A stretch of DNA of 64,000 nucleotides from the NCBI GenBank assembly GCA_963817855.1, contig CAWFQA010000001.1, positions 372,001 to 436,000 on the forward strand, read 5' to 3'. Shown one piece after another: positions 1-8,795 of this stretch. The position numbers and the translations under genes were made by a program. The DNA is from JAKAAZ01 sp963817855. Lineage in GTDB: Bacteria; Acidobacteriota; Terriglobia; Terriglobales; Acidobacteriaceae. Each line of letters begins with the position of its first letter. Within the stretch, counting starts at the first letter, position 1. Under the pieces are notes generated by a model that was not told the origin of the DNA, did not search any database, and saw only the letters and a program-made list of their open reading frames with translations.

Positions 1-72
1 GCCTATCAGGATTGGCGGGGCAAGCGCGGTAAAGTTGCCGCTCTGCCGGTTGGTAAAAAAGCAAAAGTGTAA
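1..72 (+). CDS. C-terminal end of an unidentified protein (cut by window edge)
   Basis: The first 23 codons are open in frame 1 and end in TAA at 70-72. The tail is basic (Gly-Lys-Arg-Gly-Lys, then Gly-Lys-Lys-Ala-Lys-Val), as at the ends of many bacterial proteins. Too little is visible to name a family. The 206 bases after it, before tonB, hold no gene that I can see and presumably carry the promoter of the tonB operon. Confidence 0.5.
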   Translation, partial: AYQDWRGKRGKVAALPVGKKAKV

Positions 73-278
73 CCGAAAAGTGTTGTTGTGTGAGCAAGAA
101 CTGATGGCGCGCCGGACCACATCCTCCTTCAGTGGCCGGACACAAATCGGGGAACGATGGGGAGACCGGAATGTTGTGAGAAAGTGAGCGGACTGTGAAT
201 TTTCCGGGAACTTTCTACCTCGTATCCGGTGTCTAAGGAAAAGCAAGATTTGGCGAAGAGTACGCGAGGGGGTCCGCT

Positions 279-995
279 ATGTTCGAAGACAGCACATTTG
301 AGTCAGGTAAAAGGCTGAAAACAAAAAGTAAGTACTGGATGATCGCAACCGCGATTTTGAACGCCAGTGTGGTCACGATCTTGATTCTAATTCCTCTTAT
401 TTATCCGGAAGCGTTGCCGAACCAGGCGTTGGCAACCCTACTGGTAGCACCTCCACCCCCACCACCTCCTCCGCCTCCGCCTCCGCCGCAAGTAAAAGTT
501 GTGCAGGTACACGTGCAGTCGATGGCGGATCAGCTGACAGCGCCCAGCAAAATTCCAAAGGTCATCAAGATGGTGAAGGATCAGGCTCCTCCGCCAAACG
601 GTGTGTCTGGAATGAGCGGGCTCGGTAGCGGAAGCGGCGAAGGTGTGATCGGCGGCATTCTGGGCAGCATGGGCAATGGTCCGGTTGTCAAAGTTGCGGC
701 GCCCAAGAAGATCACGGTGTCGTCAGGTGTTGAAGCCAGCAAGATCATTGATCAAGTGCAGCCGGTCTATCCGCCAATCGCCAAAGCGGCGCGCATTCAA
801 GGCACCGTTACGTTAGCTGCAACTATTGGAAAGAATGGGACCATTCAAGATTTGAAGGTAGTGAGCGGTCCAGCCATGTTGCAGCAGGCGGCATTGGATG
901 CCGTGCGGCGCTGGCGGTATCGTGCCACCGTGCTGGATGGGGTACCCGTAGACGTCGACACGACAATCAGTGTTGTTTTCACTTTGAATGAGTGA
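279..995 (+). CDS. tonB: energy transducer TonB family protein
   Basis: Periplasm-spanning protein that passes proton-motive-force energy from ExbB/ExbD to TonB-dependent outer-membrane receptors. The 238 residues show the expected order: a basic cytoplasmic N-terminus, one transmembrane segment at about residues 20-42, a run of 13 consecutive prolines at about 58-70, a Gly/Ser-rich linker, and a C-terminal TonB domain from about 150 (QPVYPPIAKAARIQG, then LDAVRRWRYRAT). The N-terminal membrane anchor with proline-rich spacer is diagnostic. It leads a same-strand run with exbB and two exbD genes. Whether it serves siderophores or carbohydrate receptors cannot be told; no receptor gene is present here. 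Confidence 0.93.
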   Translation: MFEDSTFESGKRLKTKSKYWMIATAILNASVVTILILIPLIYPEALPNQALATLLVAPPPPPPPPPPPPPQVKVVQVHVQSMADQLTAPSKIPKVIKMVKDQAPPPNGVSGMSGLGSGSGEGVIGGILGSMGNGPVVKVAAPKKITVSSGVEASKIIDQVQPVYPPIAKAARIQGTVTLAATIGKNGTIQDLKVVSGPAMLQQAALDAVRRWRYRATVLDGVPVDVDTTISVVFTLNE

Positions 996-1077
996 TAACT
1001 TCGCATTCACTCGCTCAAAACATGCAGTAGCCCGGCAATAACCAAAGCAAGCTTATCCTTAAGGAGGATAAATTCCT

Positions 1078-1824
1078 GTGATTCTCGCACAAGTATCTCA
1101 TTTCGTTCCCCACACGGCTTCTCTGGCCGCGTTTTTCCAAGATCAGCAGCAGGTCGGCTTCAGCATCGTGGACATGTGGCACAACATGGGCTGGCTGCCG
1201 AAGGGCGTCGTATTCCTTCTGCTGATTATGTCGGTGTGGTCGTTGGCTGTGATGATCGACCGCGCGCTGTATTTCTCGGCTGCCCGCAAACAGAGCCGTG
1301 AATTTGCCCCCAAGGTCGCCGGTGCTTTGAAGGAAGGCCGCCTGGATGAAGCGATCAAGGTTGCCGATCGCAGCAAGAAGTCTCACCTGGCCGAAGTTGT
1401 CACCGCCGGCCTGCAGGAGTTCCGCAACTACGGCAGCGGCGGCACGGTCACAGAAGATCAGGTCGAAGCCAGCCAGCGCGCTCTCGAGCGGTCAGAAGCG
1501 ATTGTGCATGCCAAGCTGAAGCGCGGTCTGGGCGGTCTGGCGACGATCGGTTCGACAGCGCCGTTTATCGGACTGTTCGGAACGGTCATCGGTATTCTCG
1601 ACGCGTTCCAGGCCATCGCGACGACAAAAACCTCCGGCATCGGCGCAGTGGCCGGCGGTATTTCTGAAGCCCTGGTCACGACAGCGTTCGGTCTGTTCGT
1701 CGCGATTCCGGCTGTTATGGCCTTCAATTACTTCACCAACCGCGTGGAAGCCTTCGACGTCGAAATGGACAACTCTTCCAGCGAACTGGTGGACTACTTC
1801 CTGAAGCAGGGCGCACGCCGCTAA
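1078..1824 (+). CDS. exbB: MotA/TolQ/ExbB proton channel family protein
   Basis: Inner-membrane proton-channel subunit of the TonB energiser. The 248 residues contain a first hydrophobic segment at about 40-60, a long charged cytoplasmic loop, and two further membrane helices with the family signature around GLFGTVIGILDAF and the following AVAGGISEALVTTAFG stretch (about 160-210). I take the GTG at 1078 as start because a strong ribosome-binding site AAGGAGG lies at 1061-1067, ten bases upstream. It sits 82 bases after tonB and 163 before the first exbD, so it is probably co-transcribed. TolQ is the alternative name, but the tonB neighbour favours ExbB. Confidence 0.93.
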   Translation: MILAQVSHFVPHTASLAAFFQDQQQVGFSIVDMWHNMGWLPKGVVFLLLIMSVWSLAVMIDRALYFSAARKQSREFAPKVAGALKEGRLDEAIKVADRSKKSHLAEVVTAGLQEFRNYGSGGTVTEDQVEASQRALERSEAIVHAKLKRGLGGLATIGSTAPFIGLFGTVIGILDAFQAIATTKTSGIGAVAGGISEALVTTAFGLFVAIPAVMAFNYFTNRVEAFDVEMDNSSSELVDYFLKQGARR

Positions 1825-1987
1825 CTGGAAGCCTGGAAGTTCAGGACGCGGTTTCACACAGGAATGACGGATGTGGCTGGCGAAGCTTGATCGCTTCGCC
1901 GGCCTGCCGGGCCGAACCTGAAAACATTTTGGGCTATGTTCCATGACCCTTGCGCGGTGCGGGGTTCTAGATCTCTGGGAGTTTGTT

Positions 1988-2458
1988 ATGGGAATCGCAA
2001 AACGAGAAGAAGGTAAAAAGGTCAATTCCGACATCAACGTGACCCCGATGGTGGACGTGATGCTGGTGTTGCTGATCATTTTCATGGTCGTCACGCCGAT
2101 GTTGAACAACAAGGTGAATGTCAACCTGGCGAGGACGATCAGCGCAGTGCCGCTGCCGGATGCCGACAAAGATGACGCCGTGAAAGTATCCATTGTGCGC
2201 GATGGTCGAGTTTATCTGGGCGCGAACCAGATTCCACTCTCGGACCTGGGCCCCAAGGCGCAGGCGCTGCTGGAAAATAAGCCCAACAAGACGGTATTTA
2301 TCCGCGCCGATGAGCGCTCTCGCTATGGCGTAGTGATGGACGCAATCGATAACCTGCGCACCGCGGGAGTCGATGAGGTCGCATTCCTGACCGAGCCACA
2401 GCAGAATGCAACGCCGCCACCCAATCAAAAGACTCCGCCAAATCCATCCGGCGACTAA
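1988..2458 (+). CDS. exbD: ExbD/TolR family biopolymer transport protein (first copy)
   Basis: Partner of ExbB, with one transmembrane helix followed by a periplasmic domain. The helix MVDVMLVLLIIFMVV (about 20-35 from the chosen start) carries the conserved membrane aspartate used in proton transfer. An upstream in-frame ATG at 1943 exists, but the ATG at 1988 has GGGAG at 1977-1981 and gives the normal family N-terminus (MGIAKREEGKKVNSDINVTP). The C-terminus is a proline/asparagine-rich tail. Two exbD genes follow one exbB, an arrangement known in other bacteria where the two ExbD-like subunits may form mixed channels. Confidence 0.92.
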   Translation: MGIAKREEGKKVNSDINVTPMVDVMLVLLIIFMVVTPMLNNKVNVNLARTISAVPLPDADKDDAVKVSIVRDGRVYLGANQIPLSDLGPKAQALLENKPNKTVFIRADERSRYGVVMDAIDNLRTAGVDEVAFLTEPQQNATPPPNQKTPPNPSGD

Positions 2459-2581
2459 GGATGGAATCGCGTGCCGCGGGCGAAGTTCCCAGGCATGCTT
2501 TGGTAATGCAGGTTAAGACAGAACAATGCGCGGGCCGCCGGATGCACCGAACCCGCATTTTTTGAAGCGAGGACAACTCTT

Positions 2582-3016
2582 ATGTCAATGACAACTGGTA
2601 GCAGCAGCGGGCTCTCTTCCACCCCGAACGTCACTCCTCTTATCGACGTACTGCTGGTGTTGCTGATCATTTTCATGGTCATCACGCCGACCACGCCACA
2701 CGGCCTGGAGGCCCTGGTACCGCAGCCACCCAAAAATCCGCAGCACCAGAACAATAGCGATACCACAATTGTGGTGCAGGTGCTTTCTTCGCCGGGAGGA
2801 AAGCCCGCGTACAAGATCAATGAAACCGATGTCGCGCATAGCCAGCTGCTGCCTCAATTAGAGGCGATTTATGCCACCCGTGCCACCAAGGTCATGTTCA
2901 TCAAGGGCGATCCCAATCTGAACTGGTCAGCGATTGCGGACATCGTGGACATCGGCAACCAAGCCAATGTCGACCACATCGGCGTGATCACTCCAAAAAT
3001 TGCTGCCGGACAATAG
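2582..3016 (+). CDS. exbD: ExbD/TolR family biopolymer transport protein (second copy)
   Basis: Second, divergent ExbD in the operon (144 residues). The membrane segment LIDVLLVLLIIFMVI keeps the conserved aspartate, and the periplasmic part ends with the usual ADIVDIGNQANVDHIGVIT-like fold. A GAGGA ribosome site lies just before the ATG. It is clearly paralogous to the gene at 1988 but the periplasmic domains differ strongly, so the two are not interchangeable copies. The stretch 3017-3201 after it contains an 8-bp hairpin without a T-run near 3040-3057, then presumably a promoter for the next gene. Confidence 0.92.
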   Translation: MSMTTGSSSGLSSTPNVTPLIDVLLVLLIIFMVITPTTPHGLEALVPQPPKNPQHQNNSDTTIVVQVLSSPGGKPAYKINETDVAHSQLLPQLEAIYATRATKVMFIKGDPNLNWSAIADIVDIGNQANVDHIGVITPKIAAGQ

Positions 3017-3201
3017 CGACAGCCCCACAGCCCTGTTCTGCCGCAATCGTGTGGCAGCGACAGGTGCGTTTCGAGAACTTTCTCATTTGCACGAAACAGA
3101 GTAAGATCGCACAGTAAGGAAAATCACAACTTCTGCAAAGGTTTTCCCTGCCGTTTCAGCCTGGGTGGGCGTCGACTGATTGTAAGGAGAGGTCAAGCCG
3201 A

Positions 3202-4020
3202 ATGAATCGCATTGTACGTCTTCCGGTCATGGCAGCATTGCTATGCACTGTGTTATTTCTTACAACCGGATGTAACCGACTTAAAGCCCGTGATCAGCTC
3301 AACAAGGGCGTAGAGGCTTTCAAAACGGCTCGTTACGAAGAAGCCATCAACCACTTCCAGCAGGCGGTCTCGCTCGATCCTACATTGCCGATGGCTCGCC
3401 TCTATCTTGCTACCGCATACTCCCAGCAAGTGGTTCCCAATCTCAAAACTCCTGACAATTTGAAAAATGCGCAGCTTGCCATTCAGAATTTTCAAGTTGT
3501 TTTGGAAAAAGAGCCCAAGAACATCAATGCTCTAAAGGGAATTGCGGCGCTCTATCTGAACACCCAGAACTTCGATCAAGCCAAGGCCTATCAAAGGAAA
3601 GTGATCGAAGCGGATCCAAACGATGCGGCTGCGTATTACACCATCGGCGTGATCGACTGGACCGTTGCCTACAAAAATGCCATCCCGATTCGCCAATCGT
3701 TTGGGCTGCACGATAACGGCGATCCGATCAAGGACAAGAAGGCTTGCGCAGCGCTGGCGGAAAAAAACACTCCGCTGATCCAGGAAGGTTTGGACGCACT
3801 GAATAAGGCCACCCAACTGAAGCAAAATTACGACGAAGCAATGGCCTACATCAACCTGCTCTATCGTCGCAAGGCCGAAAACGAATGCGGAGACGAAGAC
3901 GCTCGCAAAGCGGATTTGGCGACGGCTGACCAGTGGGTGCAAAAGGCCATGGCCGCCCGTAAGGCAAACCAGATCAAGGCGAACCAGAATGCTCCGAAGG
4001 GCATCGTGCTCGGCAAGTAG
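3202..4020 (+). CDS. tetratricopeptide-repeat lipoprotein
   Basis: Predicted outer- or inner-membrane lipoprotein: a short hydrophobic signal ends in the lipobox LTTGC (Cys24). The rest is made of TPR helices: about 36-69 (FKTARYEEAINHFQQAVSLD), a second pair ending LEKEPKNINALKGIAALYLN, and a third with AKAYQRKVIEADPNDAAAYY. The C-terminal third is a Lys/Ala/Asn-rich helix. The start has AAGGAGA at 3183-3189. TPR lipoproteins usually act as scaffolds in envelope complexes; position directly after the tonB-exbBD genes suggests a link but does not prove it. A strong terminator follows. Confidence 0.85.
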   Translation: MNRIVRLPVMAALLCTVLFLTTGCNRLKARDQLNKGVEAFKTARYEEAINHFQQAVSLDPTLPMARLYLATAYSQQVVPNLKTPDNLKNAQLAIQNFQVVLEKEPKNINALKGIAALYLNTQNFDQAKAYQRKVIEADPNDAAAYYTIGVIDWTVAYKNAIPIRQSFGLHDNGDPIKDKKACAALAEKNTPLIQEGLDALNKATQLKQNYDEAMAYINLLYRRKAENECGDEDARKADLATADQWVQKAMAARKANQIKANQNAPKGIVLGK

Positions 4021-4054
4021 CCCTTTACAAACAGCAGTACGAAGTTTCAGCCTA

Positions 4055-4090
4055 AAGGCCTCCGAATCATTCGGGGGCCTTGCTTTTTTC
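4055..4090 (+). terminator. intrinsic terminator after the TPR lipoprotein gene
   Basis: A 12-bp stem (AAGGCCTCCGAA pairs with TTCGGGGGCCTT, one G-T wobble) with a three-base loop is followed by GC and six T. It lies 34 bases after the TPR stop codon and before the next gene, so it closes the transcription unit. Confidence 0.85.
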
Positions 4091-4147
4091 GCGGGCGAGG
4101 TGATCCGCCTCACGTGATCTCGATCTGCAAAGCCGGTACACTAAGCC

Positions 4148-5701
4148 TTGAAGCAGATCAAGAAAATCCTGATCGCCAATCGCGGTGAGATCGCGCTGCG
4201 CATTCTTCGCGCATGCAAAGAATTGGGCATCGCCTCGGTTGCGGTCTACTCTGACGCCGACCGCACCAGTCTGCATGTTTCAAATGCGGATGAAGCGTAT
4301 CGTCTGGGGCCATCGCCCGCACACAAGTCCTATCTTCGCGCAGACCTAATTCTCGAAACAGCCAAGCAGTGCGGAGCGGACGCGATTCATGCCGGATACG
4401 GCTTTCTCGCCGAAAATGTTGACTTTGTCGCAGCGTGTGAAGCCGCGCACATTCTTTTTCTGGGGCCGAATGCAAACGCGATGCGAAAGCTCGGATCAAA
4501 GACCAGCGCGCGCCAGATCGCCGATGCCGTTGGACTCCCGCGCGTGCCTGGTTCGGTAGGTCCGGTCGAGTCCCTTGCGGATGCGAAGCAGATGGCGGCG
4601 CAGGTCGGCTATCCGATTCTGTTGAAGGCAGTCGCAGGCAGAAGAGGCAAGGGAATGCGTATCGTGCATTCCCGGATGGCGCTGGAAAAAGCATTGAAGA
4701 GCGCTCGCGCTGAAGCGGAACAGGCCTTCGGATCCGGGGCAGTCTGCCTGGAGAAGTTGATCGATCATGCGCGGTCGATTGAGGTGCAGATTGTCGCCGA
4801 TCAGCACGGGCATTGTGTTTCATTAGGCGAGCGAGAAAGCAGCGTGCAGCGCCGTCGCCAGAAAATTATTGAAGAAGCTCCGTCGCCCATTGTGGACGAA
4901 GAGCTAAGAACGCGGATGGGAGAGGCCGCAATTCGCCTGGTTCGAGCCGCTGGATATACGAATGTGGGGACGGTTGAATTTCTGCTGGATTCCAAGCGCA
5001 ACTTCTATTTTCTTGAAATGAAGCCGCGTTTGTCCGCCGATCATCCGGTAACGGAATTTGTCACCGAGATTGACCTTGTGCATCTGCAGATTCGAATTGC
5101 CGAAGGCGCGACACTGCCTTTCACGCAGCAACAGATTCAACTTCGCGGTCATGCCTTGGAGTGTCGTATCTACGCCGAAGATCCGGAAAGGGATTTTCTT
5201 CCGTCACCGGGAAAGATCACGCGCTTTCGGCAAGCGTCCGGGCCGGGAATCCGCGAGGACTGTGGCGTCTACGAGGGGTGGACGGTTCCGCTGGAATACG
5301 ATCCCATGATTTCAAAATTGATTGCGTTCGGTTCTACGCGAGACATGGCGATTGAACGCATGTTGCGGGCATTGTGCAAGTATCACCTGGGCGGCATCGC
5401 GACCAATGTTCGTTTGCTTCGCCGCATTCTGCGTGATTCGGACTTTCGCGCCGGCAAGGTCGACATCAGTTACCTGGAGCCGCTGCTGGCAAAATTAAGA
5501 TTGAAGGCGGAAAAGGGAAGCTCCGAACGTCAGGCGATGCGAGAACAGGTGGCGGTGATTGCCGCGTCGATCTTTCAGCAGAAAGAGGGCCTGGGGGCGG
5601 CCGAGGATTCCGAGGGCGCGTCCTCCACCCATAACGGCGCTGCATCCGGCACTCCATCAAAATGGAAGGCAGCAGCACGCAGTGAAGCGCTTCGACAATG
5701 A
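4148..5701 (+). CDS. biotin-carboxylase-like ATP-grasp protein with altered active site
   Basis: Homologue of AccC, the biotin carboxylase subunit of acetyl-CoA carboxylase, aligned over residues 1-450 by eye against the E. coli enzyme. The N-terminal fold (ILIANRGEIALRILRACKELG), ATP lysine 160, Lys239, Glu290 and Arg294 remain. Many residues that contact bicarbonate or biotin do not: the glycine-rich loop reads GRRGKGMR (164-171), His209-equivalent is Ser210, His236-equivalent is Arg237, and the EMNTRIQVEH signature is EMKPRLSADH (290-299). Residues 455-517 form an extra low-complexity tail. Start is TTG at 4148 with no strong ribosome site. No biotin-carrier or carboxyltransferase gene is nearby. 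It may act on another substrate, or be an inactive regulator. Confidence 0.8.
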   Translation: MKQIKKILIANRGEIALRILRACKELGIASVAVYSDADRTSLHVSNADEAYRLGPSPAHKSYLRADLILETAKQCGADAIHAGYGFLAENVDFVAACEAAHILFLGPNANAMRKLGSKTSARQIADAVGLPRVPGSVGPVESLADAKQMAAQVGYPILLKAVAGRRGKGMRIVHSRMALEKALKSARAEAEQAFGSGAVCLEKLIDHARSIEVQIVADQHGHCVSLGERESSVQRRRQKIIEEAPSPIVDEELRTRMGEAAIRLVRAAGYTNVGTVEFLLDSKRNFYFLEMKPRLSADHPVTEFVTEIDLVHLQIRIAEGATLPFTQQQIQLRGHALECRIYAEDPERDFLPSPGKITRFRQASGPGIREDCGVYEGWTVPLEYDPMISKLIAFGSTRDMAIERMLRALCKYHLGGIATNVRLLRRILRDSDFRAGKVDISYLEPLLAKLRLKAEKGSSERQAMREQVAVIAASIFQQKEGLGAAEDSEGASSTHNGAASGTPSKWKAAARSEALRQ

Positions 5702-5753
5702 CGTACGACATCGAGTTGTGCGGCAGGAATGCCATCCAGCGACAACTCACCTG

Positions 5754-7491
5754 TTAGTGATAGCGATAGAGGCGCACGCGGCGAATCGTGAATTCGCCGG
5801 CCGGCATGCGCAGATCGCGGCCTTGATTGTCGTCATCTCCGTTCAACTCTCGGCCAGGTGCCCATGCACCGTGGACGAAGTTCCCTTCCCAGATGGAATC
5901 AATACCTGCGAGAGTGCCTGGCTGGCCATGCGTCGCAAAGGTGACCACCATTCCTGTTCCCGCCACCAGAAAATCATCCGGACCTGTTTGGATGATGAGG
6001 CCGCCGTGCGTGCCGGGAATTTCCGGCTCTACCTTCGCGCCGACGGAGATGGACGCGGGTTCTCGAAAGTGAACCAGGAAGGTGTAGTCCCCGAGCGTGA
6101 ATTGTTGCGGCGCCAGGTCGACGGTGCCCGTAAAGTTGGAAGGCGCGCGAATGCCGATCATCCGTCCCGTTCCCTGGTTAGCAAGAATGAGCGGCGTCAG
6201 CTGGTCGATGGTCGCGTAGGCGCGACCCAGCGTCTGCTGCTGTTTGGGCTGTAGAAATTCCGGCGCGTAGACGGAGTAGCCCATGGCGTTCAACTGGCCA
6301 TAGGCATAGAGCGCATTGGCCCCCAAATCCGCCGCGTCGGCTCGGCCCGACTCCGGAATAAACAGCGGATTGTGCGGCCGCGCATATCGATTCGCCCATT
6401 CCACAGCGTTGGGGAAGTAGAGGTCCGGCGCGAAGAAATCAATTGCCGGTGCAGCCGCGCGCCATACGTCAAACAAGTACGGCAGCGGACCACCGCTGGG
6501 ATATTGTCCCGGCATTTTTCCGGGCCGAATCAGAGCGGCATTGACATACATGGGTAGCGGGATAGACTTGCTTGCCGCGGGCTGCGATCTCGCCGGTGTA
6601 GTGGGCTTCTGTCCAGGCGGTGAACAGTTCATCGGTCGCGATGCCAGAGCCGAACGTATCCGGCCAGTTTGCGCCCACCTTCATTCCGTGCGACTCCCAT
6701 GGCTGCTTAAGCGCGGGTTGTAGCGAACCTTTATTTTTTGCGAGATAGCTTGTGAGTGCGGGCGGCACGGGAGACAGAAAGGCAGCGTTCGCGGCGGCGC
6801 TATGATCGCGTGCGTTCGGAATCATGCCAACTTCATTTTCCACCTGGACCAGGATGACGGTGTGATCTGCGGAATCGATCTTCCGCAGATGTCGCATGAG
6901 GGCGACAAACGCGTTCGAGTCTGCCGCGAGATTGTTTGGGCTGAGAGCGGACAGAATTTCAAGACTGGTGCCATCGGCTCGCACCGCTCGCGGAAATAGC
7001 TGCTGATTCTCTTTCACCCAATCTGGGACGTAGCTGGACATGCTGTTTTTCCAGCTTCCAAACCACAGCAGCACCAGTCGCATGTGGTGTTGCCTGGCAC
7101 CCTGAATCAGACCATCAACAGTAGTGAAGTCGAATTTACCTTCCTGCGGCTCAATCAACCGCCAATAGGCCGGAGCCAGAACGGTGTTGCAGTGCATGGC
7201 GACAATCTTTGGCCACACTGTCTGCATGTACGAGAGGCTGGAGGCGGAAGAGTTCTCGAGTTCTCCGCCGCGGATAAGGAGTGGTTTTCCGTCGACGATA
7301 ATCTGGGTGGCGCCGTGGTTGCGAGCCAAGTGCGGGATCGAAGTTGATTGTTGTGCGCAAAGGATGCCGCTGGATGCGAGAAGCAGTGCGGCCAGGATAG
7401 GCGGCGCCCAGTGTATCAAATTTGAGTTCACGCGTTTCAGCTCCAGCCATCGCCTGAACATGAAGCGGGACGACTGTCTATTAGTAGGCAT
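5754..7491 (-). pseudogene. GH35/DUF5597 beta-galactosidase-like secreted hydrolase, frameshifted
   Basis: Exported glycoside hydrolase related to GH35 beta-galactosidases of the DUF5597-containing type. An N-terminal hydrophobic signal (WAPPILAALLLASSGILCAQ) precedes a TIM-barrel with the acid/base motif VQVENEVG; the C-terminal part carries a probable second catalytic glutamate in FIPESG and then a beta-sandwich tail. The reading frame breaks at about 6558-6561 (plus-strand GCGGG run): the product reads to GKQVYP in one frame and continues at LPMYVNAAL in another, which is fixed by removing one base. Both halves look well conserved, so this may be a recent mutation or sequence error. Its start overlaps the end of the VOC gene by 11 bases, implying co-transcription. 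Confidence 0.75.
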
Positions 7492-8464
7492 GCAGTAATT
7501 CGACGCTGATGCCGCCGATGGAATTCGTATTCATATATTTGTATTGGCCGGAGTTTTTCTTTCCGACGTCGCCCCAGGCACCCGCTTGCCAGGCGCTGTA
7601 GCCGCGCTTCTCGTAGGCTGCTACGGTTTTCGACAAATCATCGACGGGAATTCCCATGTGCTGAATTCCTTCTCCGTGGAGCTTCAAATAATCCGCGTAG
7701 ATGTTGGGCGGAGTCGCGGGCGCAGAGATCCACTCGAGGGCGAACTGCGGGTTATAGCGCTGGAAGCCGACGTCGAAGTAAAACCACAGAGGCTTGCCGC
7801 GATACCGCATATCTTTTCGAGGCGTTGCATGCTCGATCGGGATCGGCTGAAATCCAAGCCGCTGCCAATACGCTGAGACAGGCGGGATTTCGCGGACAAC
7901 CGCTCCGAAATGCGAGACCATCGTTTTGCCGCCGGAAGCATGCGAACCCGGCGAGTAGAAGAGACCAAGCACATATTTTCCTTGAGGTTCTGTATTGAAG
8001 TAGGTGAATGTGACGGGTTCGTCATTCTCTTTCGCCGTGAGCTGCTGCAGCACATCGACTCCAAGGCTGCGCATCCGCTGAATCTCCTTGTCCATCGCCT
8101 CTTTACTCGAAACCTCGAAAACAAAGGAGAAGATGCCGTCGCCGTGTCGGGAGAGAAAGCTGGAGAAAGCGTTGGCCTGTCCTTTATCGGGCTGGATGAA
8201 ATCGATGGTAAGGTTGCCGAGATGGCCAGTCACCTGCCGGGCACGAACGGTGACCGCCTTTCCGCGATACTCGCCGGTGAACTGGATGTAGGGAGATTCC
8301 TCGATGTCGGAGAGACCGAGCGCCTGCCATGCTGCGCTAACGTGATCGACATTGTGCACGATCCATGTTACCCGGTTCATTGACTGATAGCATTTTGGCA
8401 ATTCGGCCGCCGAACATGTCACTGCACAACAGAGAACAACGACGAGGGACCGCAACAATTTCAT
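7481..8464 (-). CDS. secreted two-domain VOC (glyoxalase/bleomycin-resistance fold) protein
   Basis: A signal peptide (SLVVVLCCAVTCSAAE) is followed by two vicinal-oxygen-chelate domains, the first beginning at MNRVTWIVHNVDHVSAAWQALG and the second at MVSHFGAVVREIPPVSAYWQRLGF. VOC proteins are usually cytoplasmic metal-dependent lyases, dioxygenases or binding proteins; an exported tandem form is unusual. A GTG start at 8476 is possible, but GGAG spaced six bases before the ATG at 8464 favours the latter. The gene is the first of a two-gene unit with the GH35-like hydrolase. Possible metal ligands (His in HNVDH and HFGAVV) are present, but the substrate cannot be predicted. Confidence 0.75.
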   Translation of the reverse strand: MKLLRSLVVVLCCAVTCSAAELPKCYQSMNRVTWIVHNVDHVSAAWQALGLSDIEESPYIQFTGEYRGKAVTVRARQVTGHLGNLTIDFIQPDKGQANAFSSFLSRHGDGIFSFVFEVSSKEAMDKEIQRMRSLGVDVLQQLTAKENDEPVTFTYFNTEPQGKYVLGLFYSPGSHASGGKTMVSHFGAVVREIPPVSAYWQRLGFQPIPIEHATPRKDMRYRGKPLWFYFDVGFQRYNPQFALEWISAPATPPNIYADYLKLHGEGIQHMGIPVDDLSKTVAAYEKRGYSAWQAGAWGDVGKKNSGQYKYMNTNSIGGISVELLHAY

Positions 8465-8654
8465 TCGACACTCCACTCCGGAAGATTCGCGCGATCTTTA
8501 AATGGGTAAGTATCAGACGTGTTGGAGTGGCGTGCTCATCCGTTCATCACCGCATTCTCCACTCTTCGGCCTTCGGGCGTGATGATAACTTGGCATGCTT
8601 CGGAACGCAATCGCGAGATTCTGAAAGCGGTCGCACCGATGCGTATCTGGTTCG

Positions 8655-8690
8655 GCAAAAAGCTTAAGACCCGCTTTAGGGGCGGGTCTC
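8655..8690 (-). terminator. intrinsic terminator reading leftward
   Basis: AGACCCGC (8667-8674) and GCGGGTCT (8682-8689) form a perfect 8-bp stem. Read on the minus strand it is followed by TTAAGCTTTTTG, a moderate U-run. It lies about 110 bases downstream of the SurA-like stop codon and most likely ends that transcript. Confidence 0.6.
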
Positions 8691-8795
8691 ATATTCCACT
8701 ATGCCAGCCTTCGAACCTCAGCGTCCGAAGGCCTATCCCGGCGGCTTTTCATCCCCGGACTGAACGTCCCGGGTCTACATTACGGTGAACACTCT
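8690..8795 (-). ncRNA. candidate structured RNA or structured 3' UTR
   Basis: Between the SurA-like stop and the terminator, the minus strand can form at least two further stems: CCGGG/CCCGG (plus-strand 8754-8758 with 8769-8773) and a 7-bp perfect GCCTTCG/CGAAGGC stem (8707-8713 with 8726-8732). Three stems in about 130 bases with a terminator at the end is the architecture of a small RNA or a cis-regulatory 3' region. I cannot assign a family; acidobacterial structured RNAs such as Acido-1 are known and are the first comparison to make. The rest of the gap (8477-8655) shows no gene. Confidence 0.3.

Noticed and set aside
437..490. Trinucleotide slippage tract encoding polyproline in TonB
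   Set aside because: The 13 Pro codons use four synonymous forms, so it is selected protein sequence rather than a simple-sequence repeat.
6540..6580. Programmed ribosomal frameshift in the GH35-like gene
   Set aside because: There is no slippery heptamer or stimulatory structure, and many other genes here carry the same kind of single-base insertion.
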